DNA of 64,000 nt. Origin: Streptomyces jumonjinensis (GTDB taxonomy: Bacteria > Actinomycetota > Actinomycetes > Streptomycetales > Streptomycetaceae). The stretch spans positions 42,143 through 106,142 of the forward strand of contig NZ_VCLA01000121.1 of the NCBI RefSeq assembly GCF_009600885.1, given 5' to 3'. The notes beneath the pieces were generated by a model. It searched no databases and had not been told where the DNA came from. It was given only the letters and a program-made list of their open reading frames with translations. The position numbers were made by a program, and so were the translations under genes. Of this stretch, positions 43,653 to 51,102 are shown in pieces (the first letter of the stretch is position 1; each line of letters begins with the position of its first letter).

Positions 43653-43817
43653 CTAGTTGACGAGCTCGGTCATGAACTCGCCGACGCTCTTCGCGGCGCT
43701 GGATATGCCCTCGAAGCCTATCTGGACCAGATCGGCCGCCTTGGCCGGGGACGTGATGATCGTGTACAGCACGAAGACGACAACGATATAGAGGGCTATC
43801 TTCCTTGCTTGCGCCAT
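43653..43817 (-). CDS. Small membrane protein, 54 residues
   Basis: MAQARKIALYIVVVFVLYTI, ITSPAKAADLVQIGFEGISS, AAKSVGEFMTELVN. A hydrophobic segment (residues 7-22) leads to an A-K-A site and an amphipathic C-terminal part, so it is either a signal-anchored or secreted small protein. GGAGG lies 12 bases before ATG 43817; an alternative ATG is at 43826. The sequence is AT-richer than its neighbours. I cannot assign a function. Confidence 0.7.
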   Translation of the reverse strand: MAQARKIALYIVVVFVLYTIITSPAKAADLVQIGFEGISSAAKSVGEFMTELVN

Positions 43818-44240
43818 GTCCCTCATCCTCCCCGGCGGTCCCCGGTGATCCCCTGCGGCTCCCCGATCTCCGAGTGATCGTGGAGAGTCGCGGAAGTCTA
43901 ACCGAGCCTTTAAGGACCAAGGGCCCGGCGATGGGGGTCGTTTACCGAGCCTCCGCGAGGACCCGGGGGAGCACGATGGAACCGCGCCCGCGGGGATCTG
44001 GCAGGAATCCGGCGGGCCGGGAGACCGGGCCCGCTGCGAGGCCCCCGCCGCACGCTCCCCCGACTGCGGCGACGGGCTTGTGGTCCGGATCCTCCTCACC
44101 GGGGGAAGCGGCCGTCCCCGATGCCGCTTCCCCCGCTCCGACCCGGACCAGCCCCGGCCACCTGACCGGCCGGGGCTTCTCCGTGTCCGCGTACGGGGTG
44201 CGGGCGTCGTGCTCACCGGGTGGATGCGCGGTGGGGCCCC
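43818..44240. other. 423-bp intergenic region with two strong hairpins
   Basis: No gene is supported. Hairpin 1 (44101-44134) has 12-bp arms GGGGGAAGCGGC and complement. Hairpin 2 (44150-44177) has 10-bp arms AGCCCCGGCC and complement and is followed by TTCT, so it could terminate plus-strand transcription. The upstream stretch 43930-44100 is GC-rich with many short self-complementary pieces. A structured RNA here is possible but unproven. Confidence 0.45.
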
Positions 44241-44681
44241 TTACAGGTCTTCCGGAAGCACTCGGAAAGCCTTGTGCCCGGTCAGTGGCCGGACCATGCG
44301 GAAGTGGCGGTCCGTGGTGAACAGGACTTCCGTGCGGTAGGCCGCCGCCAGGGCGACGTTCATGGCGTCCGTCAGGCCGATGCCCTGTCCCCCGTCCGCG
44401 TCCGCGTAGCCTTCGGCGATGGCGATCGCCGAACTCAGGTGCGCGGCGATGGGCGGCACTTCGAATCTGCGGGTGGCCGCGTTGCGTTCGATGAACCGTG
44501 CCGCGGTCAGAGCTTTGCGGGCCCCGCCGCGCACCGAGATCAGATAGTTCAGCTCGGCGAGCACCATGGGCGAGACGACGAGGTGGCTGATCGTCGCCAC
44601 CGCTTCCTTGTGTGCTTCATGTTCCGTGAGGCGCGGGTCGAGGAGGCGGTAGAGAGCGTTGGTGTCGGCAATCGCGATCAC
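44241..44681 (-). CDS. PIN-domain toxin (VapC family)
   Basis: A 146-residue PIN RNase: first Asp in IAIADTNALYRLLD, Glu in SPMVLAELNYLI, Asp in GIGLTDAMNVALAAAY and the last acidic residue in LFTTDRHFRMV, giving the four-acid metal site. VapC toxins cleave tRNA or rRNA. GTG 44681 is the likely start because the PIN fold begins at once (VIAIADTN). It overlaps the antitoxin frame by 65 bp, longer than usual. Confidence 0.87.
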   Translation of the reverse strand: MIAIADTNALYRLLDPRLTEHEAHKEAVATISHLVVSPMVLAELNYLISVRGGARKALTAARFIERNAATRRFEVPPIAAHLSSAIAIAEGYADADGGQGIGLTDAMNVALAAAYRTEVLFTTDRHFRMVRPLTGHKAFRVLPEDL

Positions 44682-44931
44682 GCTCAGAGCCCCATTCCCC
44701 TGAGCGGTCCTCGATCTCGTCATTGGTGAGATCGGGAAGTCCGAGGTCAGGGAGGTCTATGGCACCCATGGGGTCGGTGGGGTAAGGCGGGATGTCGTCG
44801 CCGATGGGCACCACGCGCGCGACGGCGACGCCGTTCTTGGTGACCGTGATGGTCTCGCCACGTGCCGCCGCGGCGAGGATCTGCGACGATTTCTGGTTGA
44901 ATTCCCGGGCCGTAGTCTCCATGTAGTACAT
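44617..44931 (-). CDS. Phd/YefM-type antitoxin, with an extended C-terminus
   Basis: A 104-residue protein: MYYMETTAREFNQKSSQILA, AAARGETITVTKNGVAVARV, VPIGDDIPPYPTDPMG. This is the Phd/YefM N-terminal DNA-binding fold. GGGGGAGG supports ATG 44931. The last 30 residues (ERDRDCRHQRSLPPPRPAPH) are read out of frame through the start of vapC and look unlike antitoxin tails. A single-base frameshift near 44695-44700 would end the protein at a TGA just before the vapC GTG, so a mutation, or a real extension, is possible. Confidence 0.82.
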   Translation of the reverse strand: MYYMETTAREFNQKSSQILAAAARGETITVTKNGVAVARVVPIGDDIPPYPTDPMGAIDLPDLGLPDLTNDEIEDRSGEWGSERDRDCRHQRSLPPPRPAPHGT

Positions 44932-45295
44932 GTTGCTACCTCCCCCTTGAAAAGGCGGCCCGCGAGCGTGCGGGCGGCTCCGAGAAGGTCGTCAGCGCCG
45001 AGTGGGCAGCCGGGGCTGACGACGCGGACACGCGGATGTGGTTCGCGCTGTGGGCGGCGGCTCCGTAAGGGCTCCGCAGGCGGTGCCGCTGACCAGCGCG
45101 TACGGCGACGCATGAGCCGCCCGGCAGTGCTTTAGTCAGCATCGCGGATAAGTTCACCACTTCGAGTGAGAGCGTGCACCGGAGGCACCCTGTGGCCCCG
45201 AAGTGCCCTCTATCGATGGCGGCGCCCTGTCCAGGGTTCTGGACGCCATTGTGTTCAGCTCGGGGGGTAGCCGACAACGGCTTGGCCGTCAGACG
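44932..45295. other. 364-bp gap with a possible orphan coding fragment
   Basis: No intact gene is seen. A plus-strand frame from about 44950 to TAA at 45067-45069 reads EKAARERAGGSEKVVSAEWA, AGADDADTRMWFALWAAAP, which looks protein-like but lacks a good start and matches nothing I know. It may be the C-terminal leftover of a lost gene. Confidence 0.25.
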
Positions 45296-46801
45296 TCACC
45301 CTCCGTAGAGGGTGGGCAGATCGACCAGGAGGACGTCGTCGCGCTGGGCGGCGAGCTCGGCCAGATCGGGATAGAAGCCGTGCAGGGAATACAGGGCCAG
45401 AGTGGTGCCGTCGATGTCGTACCCCTGTTCGGCGAGGAGGGCGCGGATGTGTTCCAGGCGCTGCAGGTCGCCGGTTCCCCGGCGGGCGGCAGTCGCCTTG
45501 GCCTCGCCAAGGAGCGCGATCCTCGCCCGGGGTGCCTGCGGGCGCTCACCGGCGGCCAGGGCGATGACATCGACCTCGTGCTTCGTCCGGGCGGCCTGGT
45601 CGGCGACTTCGGTCGTACCCACTGGGCCGGTCAGTCCACCGGGCACCAGGGCATGGGCGTAACGGCGGGTGAAGTCGCGGGCCAAGTCCTCGAAATGCGG
45701 GCCGAGGATCTTGGAGTTGAAGGTCGGAGCGGCCTGCTGCCACACCTGCTCGGCGAAGCCCTGCTCCACGGCGGCTGCCTGCGGCAGGGTGATCAGCTGG
45801 TTGAAGCGGATGACCGGGTCGGCGAGGGTGATGATCGGATGCCGGGCACGGAGGATGTCCTGTTCCCGCTGGATGTACCCGGTGGACTCCAGCACGCCGA
45901 GCGGGTGCGCGACGGCATTGCGCGGGCGTTCCAGAGCTGCACCGATCTTGCTGGGGGTGGTGGCCCCGTTCGCGATCGCGGTGAGGATGTCGTAGTACAG
46001 CGTGTGCTGAGTGATCCTCGGATCCTCACGCAGCAGGTACTCGGTCTCGGTGCGTGAGTACACCGCCCGGCCCGGGTCGAGGAGCGTCCGGGCAAGCCAC
46101 GTGTCGAACCCGTCGTCGGGGTGCGGACGGGCGGCCACCGGCCGGTAGCCGGGTGCCCCGCCGAGGACCGCGTGCACTTTCAGCGCGGTCAGTGGGTCTT
46201 CGATCTGCCAGAAGGCCCGGCTGTCCCGGTAGCCGAAGGGGCCGAGACGCAGGTCGACGACGGCCCGGCCGCGCAGCGGTTTCGTCCCCGAGAGCAGCTC
46301 GTGCATGACGCTCATCGCGGAGCCGCACAGGATCAGGCGCGGGCCCGGTCCGGCCCCGGGCCGGGTGCCGCGCTGACGCTCGTCGTAGAGCTGCTGAAGC
46401 AGCCCCGGAATCTCGGGAGAGTGCTGGAGCAGGTACGGCAACTCGTCGATCACCAGCAGCGGATGCGGCGAGCGGGCTGTCACATCAAGGGCGTTGGACA
46501 GCACATCACGCCAGTCCGTCAGACGCAGGCTCCCCGGCCGCAGGCCGGCGTGGGCGGCGACCGCGTCACTGAACCGGTGGATCGCGGGCAGCCGTCCCTC
46601 TTCCCGGACCGCCGTCACGTACAGACCACCGACCCGCTCGGACAGGGCCTGCAGCAGATACGACTTCCCGTGCCGCCGCCGCCCGGACACGATGCCGAGC
46701 CGCATCGCAGGATCCGGATCAGCGAGGAACTCCGCGAGCAGACCCCACTCCCGGTCCCGGTCCACCACATCATCCGGCTTGGCCAGCAGATTACTCTTCA
46801 C
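45296..46801 (-). CDS. AAA ATPase with DUF234/PD-(D/E)XK-like C-terminal domain
   Basis: A 501-residue protein of the archaeal-type ATPase family. Walker A is SGRRRHGKSYLLQAL, Walker B is PHPLLVIDELPYLLQ, and a sensor-like Ser follows in LILCGSAMSVMHELL. A winged-helix region (TLYYDILTAIANGATTPSKIGAALE) and the C-terminal DUF234 domain follow; there RTKHEVDVIAL and ARIALLGEAKAT place Asp and E-x-K as in PD-(D/E)XK nucleases. The function is unknown, but the set suggests an ATP-driven DNA-acting protein, perhaps of mobile or defence origin. Twin 13-bp palindromes precede it. It sits between a VapBC pair and tRNA-Ser. Confidence 0.85.
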   Translation of the reverse strand: MKSNLLAKPDDVVDRDREWGLLAEFLADPDPAMRLGIVSGRRRHGKSYLLQALSERVGGLYVTAVREEGRLPAIHRFSDAVAAHAGLRPGSLRLTDWRDVLSNALDVTARSPHPLLVIDELPYLLQHSPEIPGLLQQLYDERQRGTRPGAGPGPRLILCGSAMSVMHELLSGTKPLRGRAVVDLRLGPFGYRDSRAFWQIEDPLTALKVHAVLGGAPGYRPVAARPHPDDGFDTWLARTLLDPGRAVYSRTETEYLLREDPRITQHTLYYDILTAIANGATTPSKIGAALERPRNAVAHPLGVLESTGYIQREQDILRARHPIITLADPVIRFNQLITLPQAAAVEQGFAEQVWQQAAPTFNSKILGPHFEDLARDFTRRYAHALVPGGLTGPVGTTEVADQAARTKHEVDVIALAAGERPQAPRARIALLGEAKATAARRGTGDLQRLEHIRALLAEQGYDIDGTTLALYSLHGFYPDLAELAAQRDDVLLVDLPTLYGG

Positions 46802-46824
46802 CGGACCTCCAGCTCATCGACTAC

Positions 46825-46862
46825 GACGGATTCCGTCTAAATCTACTTCGACGGAATCCGTC
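46825..46862. promoter_or_regulatory. Two palindromic operators before the AAA ATPase gene
   Basis: GACGGATTCCGTC (46825-46837) and GACGGAATCCGTC (46850-46862) are each 13-bp palindromes, starting 25 bp apart. They lie 24-61 bp upstream of the ATPase start and also form one large inverted repeat together. Confidence 0.7.
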
Positions 46863-47018
46863 GCACTGGGATACACCAGTACTGTCCCAAGGTAAGTCGG
46901 CAACCCGTGAGCCTGTCGCTGTGGGCACCCTCCTGTGACCGCAGGAGGTGACCCCTCCGTGTGCGGTACCAACTTCGTCGGCAATCAAGGGAGGCAGAGG
47001 AGGTGAGACGGCCGCCGT

Positions 47019-47055
47019 GTTGACACGTCAACACACGTCACACACGTCAACACGC
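47019..47055. repeat. Cluster of ACACGTCA repeats
   Basis: ACACGTCA occurs three times (47023-47030, 47033-47040 and 47042-47049) between tRNA-Ser and the ATPase gene. The first copy is part of a dyad TGTTGAC-AC-GTCAACA. Spacing is 9-10 bp, near one helix turn. Confidence 0.7.
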
Positions 47056-47072
47056 AAAACACCCCCCTGATC

Positions 47073-47098
47073 GCGTTTCCGCAGTTCAGGAGGGTGTG
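47073..47098 (+). repeat. Second copy of the tRNA-adjacent element
   Basis: GCGTTTCCGCAGTTCAGGAG followed by GGTGTG resembles the element at 27305-27331, with a substitution and a one-base deletion. It ends five bases before the 3' end of tRNA-Ser(CGA). Confidence 0.6.
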
Positions 47099-47102
47099 AG
47101 AG

Positions 47103-47187
47103 CGGTAGCGGAGGGATTTGAACCCTCGGTGAGTTTCCCCACACTCGCTTTCGAGGCGAGCTCCTTCGGCCGCTCGGACACGCTACC
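47103..47187 (-). tRNA. tRNA-Ser(CGA)
   Basis: An 85-nt class II tRNA on the minus strand: acceptor stem GGTAGCG/CGCTACC, anticodon CGA (complement of 47151-47153), a long variable arm and T-loop GGTTCAAATC. CCA is not encoded. Its 3' end faces the accessory region at 44.2-47.1 kb. Confidence 0.97.
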
Positions 47188-47292
47188 GGGAGAGAGCTTA
47201 GCCCAAGGTGGGCCGTGGGCTGAAATCCGGCCTCCGGGGAGGTGTTCCCGCAGGTGGCGTGGGGGTGTGGGGAGCAGGGCGGCGGCTTGGGG

Positions 47293-47778
47293 TCAGCGGT
47301 CGCGGAAGAAGGCGGTGAGCGAGCGGGCGCACTCCTCCTCCAGGACTCCCTGGATGACCTCGGGCCGGTGGTTGAGCCGTCGGTCCCGGACGACGTCCCA
47401 CAGCGATCCGGCCGCGCCCGCCTTCTCGTCCCGTGCGCCGTAGACCACCCGGTCGACCCGCGACTGGGTGATCGCGCCCGCGCACATCGTGCACGGCTCC
47501 AGGGTGACGACCAGGGTGCAGCCGGACAGCCGCCAGCCGCCGAGCCGCTCGGCGGCCCGGCGGATCGCCAGCACCTCGGCGTGTGCGGTCGGGTCGCCGG
47601 TCATCTCGCGCTCATTGTGCCCGGCGGCGAGCGGCGTGCCGTCCGGGCCGAGTACGACGGCGCCGACCGGCACATCGCCGGAGAGCGCCGCTCGCCCGGC
47701 CTCTGTCAGGGCGAGCCGCATCGGCGCCGCCCATGGGTCCCGTACGGGATCCCCTGTTCTGGATGGTGCTTCGGTCAC
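47293..47778 (-). CDS. tadA: tRNA adenosine(34) deaminase TadA
   Basis: A 161-residue cytidine-deaminase-fold enzyme: zinc and catalytic motifs TAHAEVLAIRRAAERLG and VTLEPCTMCAGAI. It converts A34 to inosine in tRNA-Arg(ACG), which is encoded at 27414-27486. A typical length for TadA. GTG 47778 overlaps the stop of the upstream gene by one base, so the two are translationally coupled. An internal ATG (MRLALTEAG) is a less likely start. Confidence 0.93.
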   Translation of the reverse strand: MTEAPSRTGDPVRDPWAAPMRLALTEAGRAALSGDVPVGAVVLGPDGTPLAAGHNEREMTGDPTAHAEVLAIRRAAERLGGWRLSGCTLVVTLEPCTMCAGAITQSRVDRVVYGARDEKAGAAGSLWDVVRDRRLNHRPEVIQGVLEEECARSLTAFFRDR

Positions 47779-48305
47779 TAGCGAACGGTCTCCAGCACAT
47801 CGGCGGCCCCCAGGGCCTCCGCGATCTCCAGCAGTGCGTCCGTGTCCAGGGTCAGCAGCTCCTTCTGAGAGAGGCCGAGGTCGCTCAGGATGTCGCGGTC
47901 GCCGAGCGGCGCGGCCGGCACCGCTTCCGCGGCCGGGTCCGTGTCGTCATCGTCGTTCCCGTCCGGCTCCCCGTCCTCCGTGCCGTCGAGGTCCAGTGCG
48001 TCGAGGTCGTCGGCCGGGTCGTCATCGTCCCTGCCGAGAAGTTCATTGGTGAGGATCTCCCCGTACGAGGAGCGTGCGGCGGCGGCGGCGTCGGAGACGA
48101 AGATACGAGGGTCGTCCTCGCCCTCCACCCTGACGATGCCGAACCAGGAGTCCTCCTGCTCGATGAAGACGAGCACCGTGTCCTCGTCCATCGAGGCTTC
48201 GCGGGCCAGGTCGGTCAGATCCGACAGGGTCTCCACATCGTCGAGCTCTGTGTCGCTCGCTTCCCACCCGTCATGAGTGCGCGCGAGCAGTGCGGCGAAG
48301 TACAC
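47778..48305 (-). CDS. TadA-associated conserved actinobacterial protein
   Basis: A 175-residue very acidic protein: VYFAALLARTHDGWEASDTE, LDDVETLSDLTDLAREAS, EDTVLVFIEQEDSWFGIVRV, then an Asp/Glu-rich stretch (about residues 105-140) and ILSDLGLSQKELLTLDTDAL. It is the conserved gene found before tadA in Streptomyces, annotated as tRNA adenosine deaminase-associated. Start GTG 48305 has GGGAGAG upstream and matches the conserved beginning; a longer frame from 48428 is not supported. Function unknown. Confidence 0.82.
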   Translation of the reverse strand: MYFAALLARTHDGWEASDTELDDVETLSDLTDLAREASMDEDTVLVFIEQEDSWFGIVRVEGEDDPRIFVSDAAAAARSSYGEILTNELLGRDDDDPADDLDALDLDGTEDGEPDGNDDDDTDPAAEAVPAAPLGDRDILSDLGLSQKELLTLDTDALLEIAEALGAADVLETVR

Positions 48306-48555
48306 CGTGACTCTCCCACTGATCAGAGGTGTGACGACTGGGCGCTGCGCTGGTGCGTGCATCGCCCACTCGGAATCGTGGCAGAAACCTGCGCTTTGCG
48401 AGAGGTCTTCCGTCGTTGCGTCGGCCATCAGTTCTCGGCCGGAGCAGTGGCGGCACCCGGTCGGAGCGGTCCGGCGACGGGACTGACCGGGGCGGACGCG
48501 CGCCGCGCCGGCGCCGGTCCGGACGCCGCCGCGGACGGCGCCTCACCCTGGGCGG

Positions 48556-48801
48556 CTACCAGCGGAAAGTGCGCATCCGCAGCTGCTGGCGCATACGCGC
48601 CGCACGGGCACGCCGGGGCCGCACCCGGTCCCTGAGCGCCTTGGCCTCTTTCAGCTCTCGGAGGAACTGCGCCCGCCGTCTCCTGCGCTCGGCGTCGGTG
48701 CCGCTCGTGTTCTCGTACTCCGCTTCGGGACTTTCCGGAGCGTTCTCCACGGCGCGTTGCCCGCGCTCGCACTCCGGTTCAGGACTCTCGGGTTCCGGCA
48801 T
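48556..48801 (-). CDS. Small conserved Arg-rich protein
   Basis: An 81-residue protein: acidic first half ([20 protein letters not shown]) and very basic second half ([40 protein letters not shown], ending RTFRW). The basic half is predicted helical and could bind nucleic acid. I recall similar short proteins beside upp in Streptomyces. It is divergent from upp, 85 bp between starts. The rest of 48306-48555 holds no gene. Function unknown. Confidence 0.7.
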   Translation of the reverse strand: MPEPESPEPECERGQRAVENAPESPEAEYENTSGTDAERRRRRAQFLRELKEAKALRDRVRPRRARAARMRQQLRMRTFRW

Positions 48802-48886
48802 CGGCCGCACCACCCCATGGCTGGACGTATGCCTCCACCTTCCCTCCGGGGGCTCGCTTGATGCGAGCCGGGCTACTGTGGAGAAC

Positions 48887-49522
48887 ATGCGGATCCACGT
48901 CGTCGACCACCCGCTGGTGGCGCACAAACTCACCACGCTGCGCGATCGGCGCACCGACTCCCCCACCTTCCGGCGGCTCGCCGACGAGCTGGTCACCCTG
49001 CTCGCGTACGAGGCGACCCGGGATGTGCGCACCGAGCAGGTGGCCATCGATACCCCGGTGACCCGGACGGAGGGCGTCAAGCTGTCGCACCCGCGTCCGC
49101 TGGTGGTGCCGATTCTGCGGGCCGGGCTCGGGATGCTCGACGGCATGGTGCGGCTGCTGCCGACCGCCGAGGTGGGCTTCCTCGGGATGATCCGCAATGA
49201 GGAGACGCTGGAGGCGTCGACGTACGCGACCCGGATGCCGGAGGACCTCTCCGGCCGTCAGGTCTATGTGCTGGACCCGATGCTGGCGACCGGCGGCACG
49301 CTGGTCGCGGCGATCCGCGAGCTGATCGAGCGCGGTGCGGACGATGTGACGGCCGTGGTGCTGCTCGCGGCCCCGGAGGGTGTCGAGGTCATGGAGCGGG
49401 AGCTCGCGGGCGCACCGGTGACCGTGGTGACCGCCGCGGTGGACGAGCGGCTGAACGAGCACGGGTACATCGTGCCCGGGCTCGGCGACGCGGGCGACCG
49501 TATGTACGGGACGGCCGAGTAG
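48887..49522 (+). CDS. upp: Uracil phosphoribosyltransferase
   Basis: A 211-residue UPRTase: [20 protein letters not shown] at the start, flexible loop and uracil site [24 protein letters not shown]-binding motif [18 protein letters not shown] and C-terminal [19 protein letters not shown]. It makes UMP from uracil and PRPP in pyrimidine salvage. The length and motifs are fully typical. ATG 48887 has GGAG five bases upstream. Confidence 0.97.
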   Translation: MRIHVVDHPLVAHKLTTLRDRRTDSPTFRRLADELVTLLAYEATRDVRTEQVAIDTPVTRTEGVKLSHPRPLVVPILRAGLGMLDGMVRLLPTAEVGFLGMIRNEETLEASTYATRMPEDLSGRQVYVLDPMLATGGTLVAAIRELIERGADDVTAVVLLAAPEGVEVMERELAGAPVTVVTAAVDERLNEHGYIVPGLGDAGDRMYGTAE

Positions 49523-49543
49523 CCGTCTCCCTGGAGACGAGGC

Positions 49544-49618
49544 CGGGGCTCGGTCCCGGATACGAGGGCCGGGGCCCGGTCCCGGATACGGCGGCCGGGG
49601 CTCAGGTATGAGCCCCGG
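49544..49618. repeat. GC-rich direct repeats and small hairpin after upp
   Basis: Imperfect copies of CGGTCCCGGATACG with GGCCGGGG form two to three units, ending in GGGGCTCAGGTATGAGCCCC, a short hairpin that may terminate transcription from either side. Confidence 0.6.
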
Positions 49619-50242
49619 TCAGCACTTCCCCTTCCGGGCCGGCGCCGGCTTGGCCAGGGCGGCGAGCGCCGCTTCGGCCGCGGGCTTGGGGGCGAGGGCG
49701 GTGTAGCCCTTGCCCAGGATCAGATCCACATCCCCCGTGCCGCGCCGGTCCGTCTTGGTGGTGACGCCCTTCAGCTGAGTGCCCAGCACCTGGAACGGGC
49801 CCTTCGCAGCCGCCGGGGAACCCAGCAGCAATCCGGCGTTCGCCACCTTCTTGTCGTACGCCTTCGGCGCGTTGCCCACCTTGCCGATGGTGAAGCCCCG
49901 CTTCTTGAGCTCGTCGGCAGCCGCCTTGGCCAGCCCGGCGCGCGGGGTCGCGTTGTAGACGTTCACCGTTACCTGGCGCGGTTTGAGCTTCAGCACCGCC
50001 GCCGCCGACGCTCCGGGGCCTGGTTTGCAGTCCCCCTTGCGGCTCGCGGCCGTCGTCTTGGCGTCCCCGCCGAAGACGTCGACGAGCTGCACGGTCCCCC
50101 AGCCGGCGAGCCCGAGCGCGACCACGGCGGCGGTCAGCGCCGTCACAATCCTTCGGCGGCTGCGCGGACGGCGCATCCGGGGGTATCTGTCGCCCGTGAC
50201 GCGGTACTTTCCGCCCATGCCGGGAGGAGTCAGCATGCTCAT
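49619..50242 (-). CDS. LytR C-terminal-domain membrane protein
   Basis: A 207-residue protein: basic N-terminus (RMRRPRSRRRIV), a membrane helix (TALTAAVVALGLAGWGTVQL, about residues 30-50), then a LytR_C domain (RQVTVNVYNATPRAGLAKAAADELKKRGFTIGKVGNAP, LLLGSPAAAKGPFQVLG). LytR_C domains are often fused to cell-wall ligases, but here the catalytic LCP domain is absent, so this is a stand-alone accessory probably on the outer membrane face. Alternative starts 50242 and 50236 differ by two residues. Confidence 0.85.
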   Translation of the reverse strand: MSMLTPPGMGGKYRVTGDRYPRMRRPRSRRRIVTALTAAVVALGLAGWGTVQLVDVFGGDAKTTAASRKGDCKPGPGASAAAVLKLKPRQVTVNVYNATPRAGLAKAAADELKKRGFTIGKVGNAPKAYDKKVANAGLLLGSPAAAKGPFQVLGTQLKGVTTKTDRRGTGDVDLILGKGYTALAPKPAAEAALAALAKPAPARKGKC

Positions 50243-50357
50243 GGGCGCAGCGTAGTGCGGCCCGGTACGCATTCCTACAAGATGATCAACGGTTTGCGTC
50301 CGTACGGTCGCTGAATGGGCCCGAACGGGTCAGTCGAGGGGCCCGCGGGCCACCACC

Positions 50358-50397
50358 GCTCAGCTCAGCTCAGCTCAGCCAAGCTCAGCCCAGTTCG
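50358..50397. repeat. Short tandem CAGCT repeats
   Basis: Several copies of CAGCT/CTCAG in a row (GCTCAGCTCAGCTCAGCTCA) overlap the 3' end of the ParB-like gene at 50385. Confidence 0.85.
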
Positions 50398-50681
50398 AGA
50401 ACCCGCGCGTGCAGAACCTGCCGCTGCTGGAGCGCGGCACGCACCGCGCGGTGCAGCCCGTCCTCCAGATAGAGGTCGCCCTGCCACTTCACGACATGCG
50501 CGAAGAGATCGCCGTAGAACGTGGAGTCCTCGGCGAGCAGCGTTTCCAGATCGAGCTGCCCCTTGGTGGTCACGAGCTGATCGAGGCGAACCGGGCGCGG
50601 CGCGACATCCGCCCACTGGCGGGTGCTTTCCCGCCCATGGTCGGGGTACGGCCGTCCGTTTCCGATGCGCTTGAAGATCAC
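50385..50681 (-). CDS. ParB/sulfiredoxin-fold-like small protein
   Basis: A 98-residue protein: MIFKRIGNGRPYPDHGREST, RQWADVAPRPVRLDQLVTTK, LAEDSTFYGDLFAHVVKWQG, DLYLEDGLHRAVRAALQQRQ, VLHARVLELG. The final part (DG-x-HR-x-x-x-A-x-x-x...VxARV) resembles the ParB N-terminal fold with its DGHHR-type motif. The family is conserved in Streptomyces, and some pipelines call it a VapB-type antitoxin, but no toxin partner is adjacent. Function unknown. Confidence 0.8.
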   Translation of the reverse strand: MIFKRIGNGRPYPDHGRESTRQWADVAPRPVRLDQLVTTKGQLDLETLLAEDSTFYGDLFAHVVKWQGDLYLEDGLHRAVRAALQQRQVLHARVLELG

Positions 50682-50791
50682 ACGGAAAGCCTACCGGGCA
50701 ACGACCTCCGGGCGCAGCCATGGCGTCGGAGTGCGATCCTGGGCAAAACTCCTCAGATACGGAGAATCAGGGGTTCGTCAGGGCCGAGAGC

Positions 50792-50980
50792 ATGCCGCAG
50801 CCCGCACAGGAAATCGCCTCGGGATACGCACCGGCGGGCCCGGGACTGGAACTCGGCGCCCTGCTCTGGGACGGACGGTGCCTCGCGGACGCCCCGATCC
50901 GTATTCCGCTTTCCATGCTCAACCGGCACGGGCTGATCTTCCACTACGCCGATGCCAAAGGGCTCGAACTGGTGGACCGA
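50792..50980 (+). pseudogene. N-terminal remnant of a HerA-like helicase (DUF853)
   Basis: MPQPAQEIASGYAPAGPGLE, LGALLWDGRCLADAPIRIPL, SMLNRHGLIF matches the beginning of HerA-like ATPases (A-Q-E-I-A-x-G-Y, L-E-L-G-A-L-L, R-I-P-L-x-x-x-N-R-H-G-L). The homology stops where the P-loop should follow (expected G-A-T-G-T-G-K-T), and the frame continues into Arg-rich nonsense up to 51202. A deletion has removed the rest of the gene, more than 450 codons. The fragment is very unlikely to make an active product. Confidence 0.75.
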
Positions 50981-51044
50981 CGCCGGTCGCCGCGACCCGG
51001 CTGCGCCCGTGCCCGCACCCGCACCCGCACCCGGCGGAAAACGC

Positions 51045-51080
51045 CCCGGCCCCGCCCGGGCGATGCCGGGCGGGGCCGGG
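51045..51080. terminator. Terminator between the HerA remnant and the M28 peptidase
   Basis: A 15-bp perfect stem (CCCGGCCCCGCCCGG and complement) around a 6-nt loop lies 23 bp past the peptidase stop on the minus strand. Confidence 0.85.
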
Positions 51081-51102
51081 AAGGAGACCCGGTCGTCCGC
51101 GT

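Noticed and set aside
43930..44177. Signal-recognition-particle RNA
   Set aside because: The conserved GGAAGCAGC-type core and the expected fold are not visible.
47019..47055. CRISPR array
   Set aside because: The ACACGTCA copies are only 8 bp with 1-2-bp gaps, with no spacers and no cas genes in the window.
47073..47187. attL/attR pair of an integrated element at tRNA-Ser(CGA)
   Set aside because: The tRNA 3' end is not duplicated anywhere to the left in the window and no integrase gene lies in the 44-47 kb island, so integration could not be shown.
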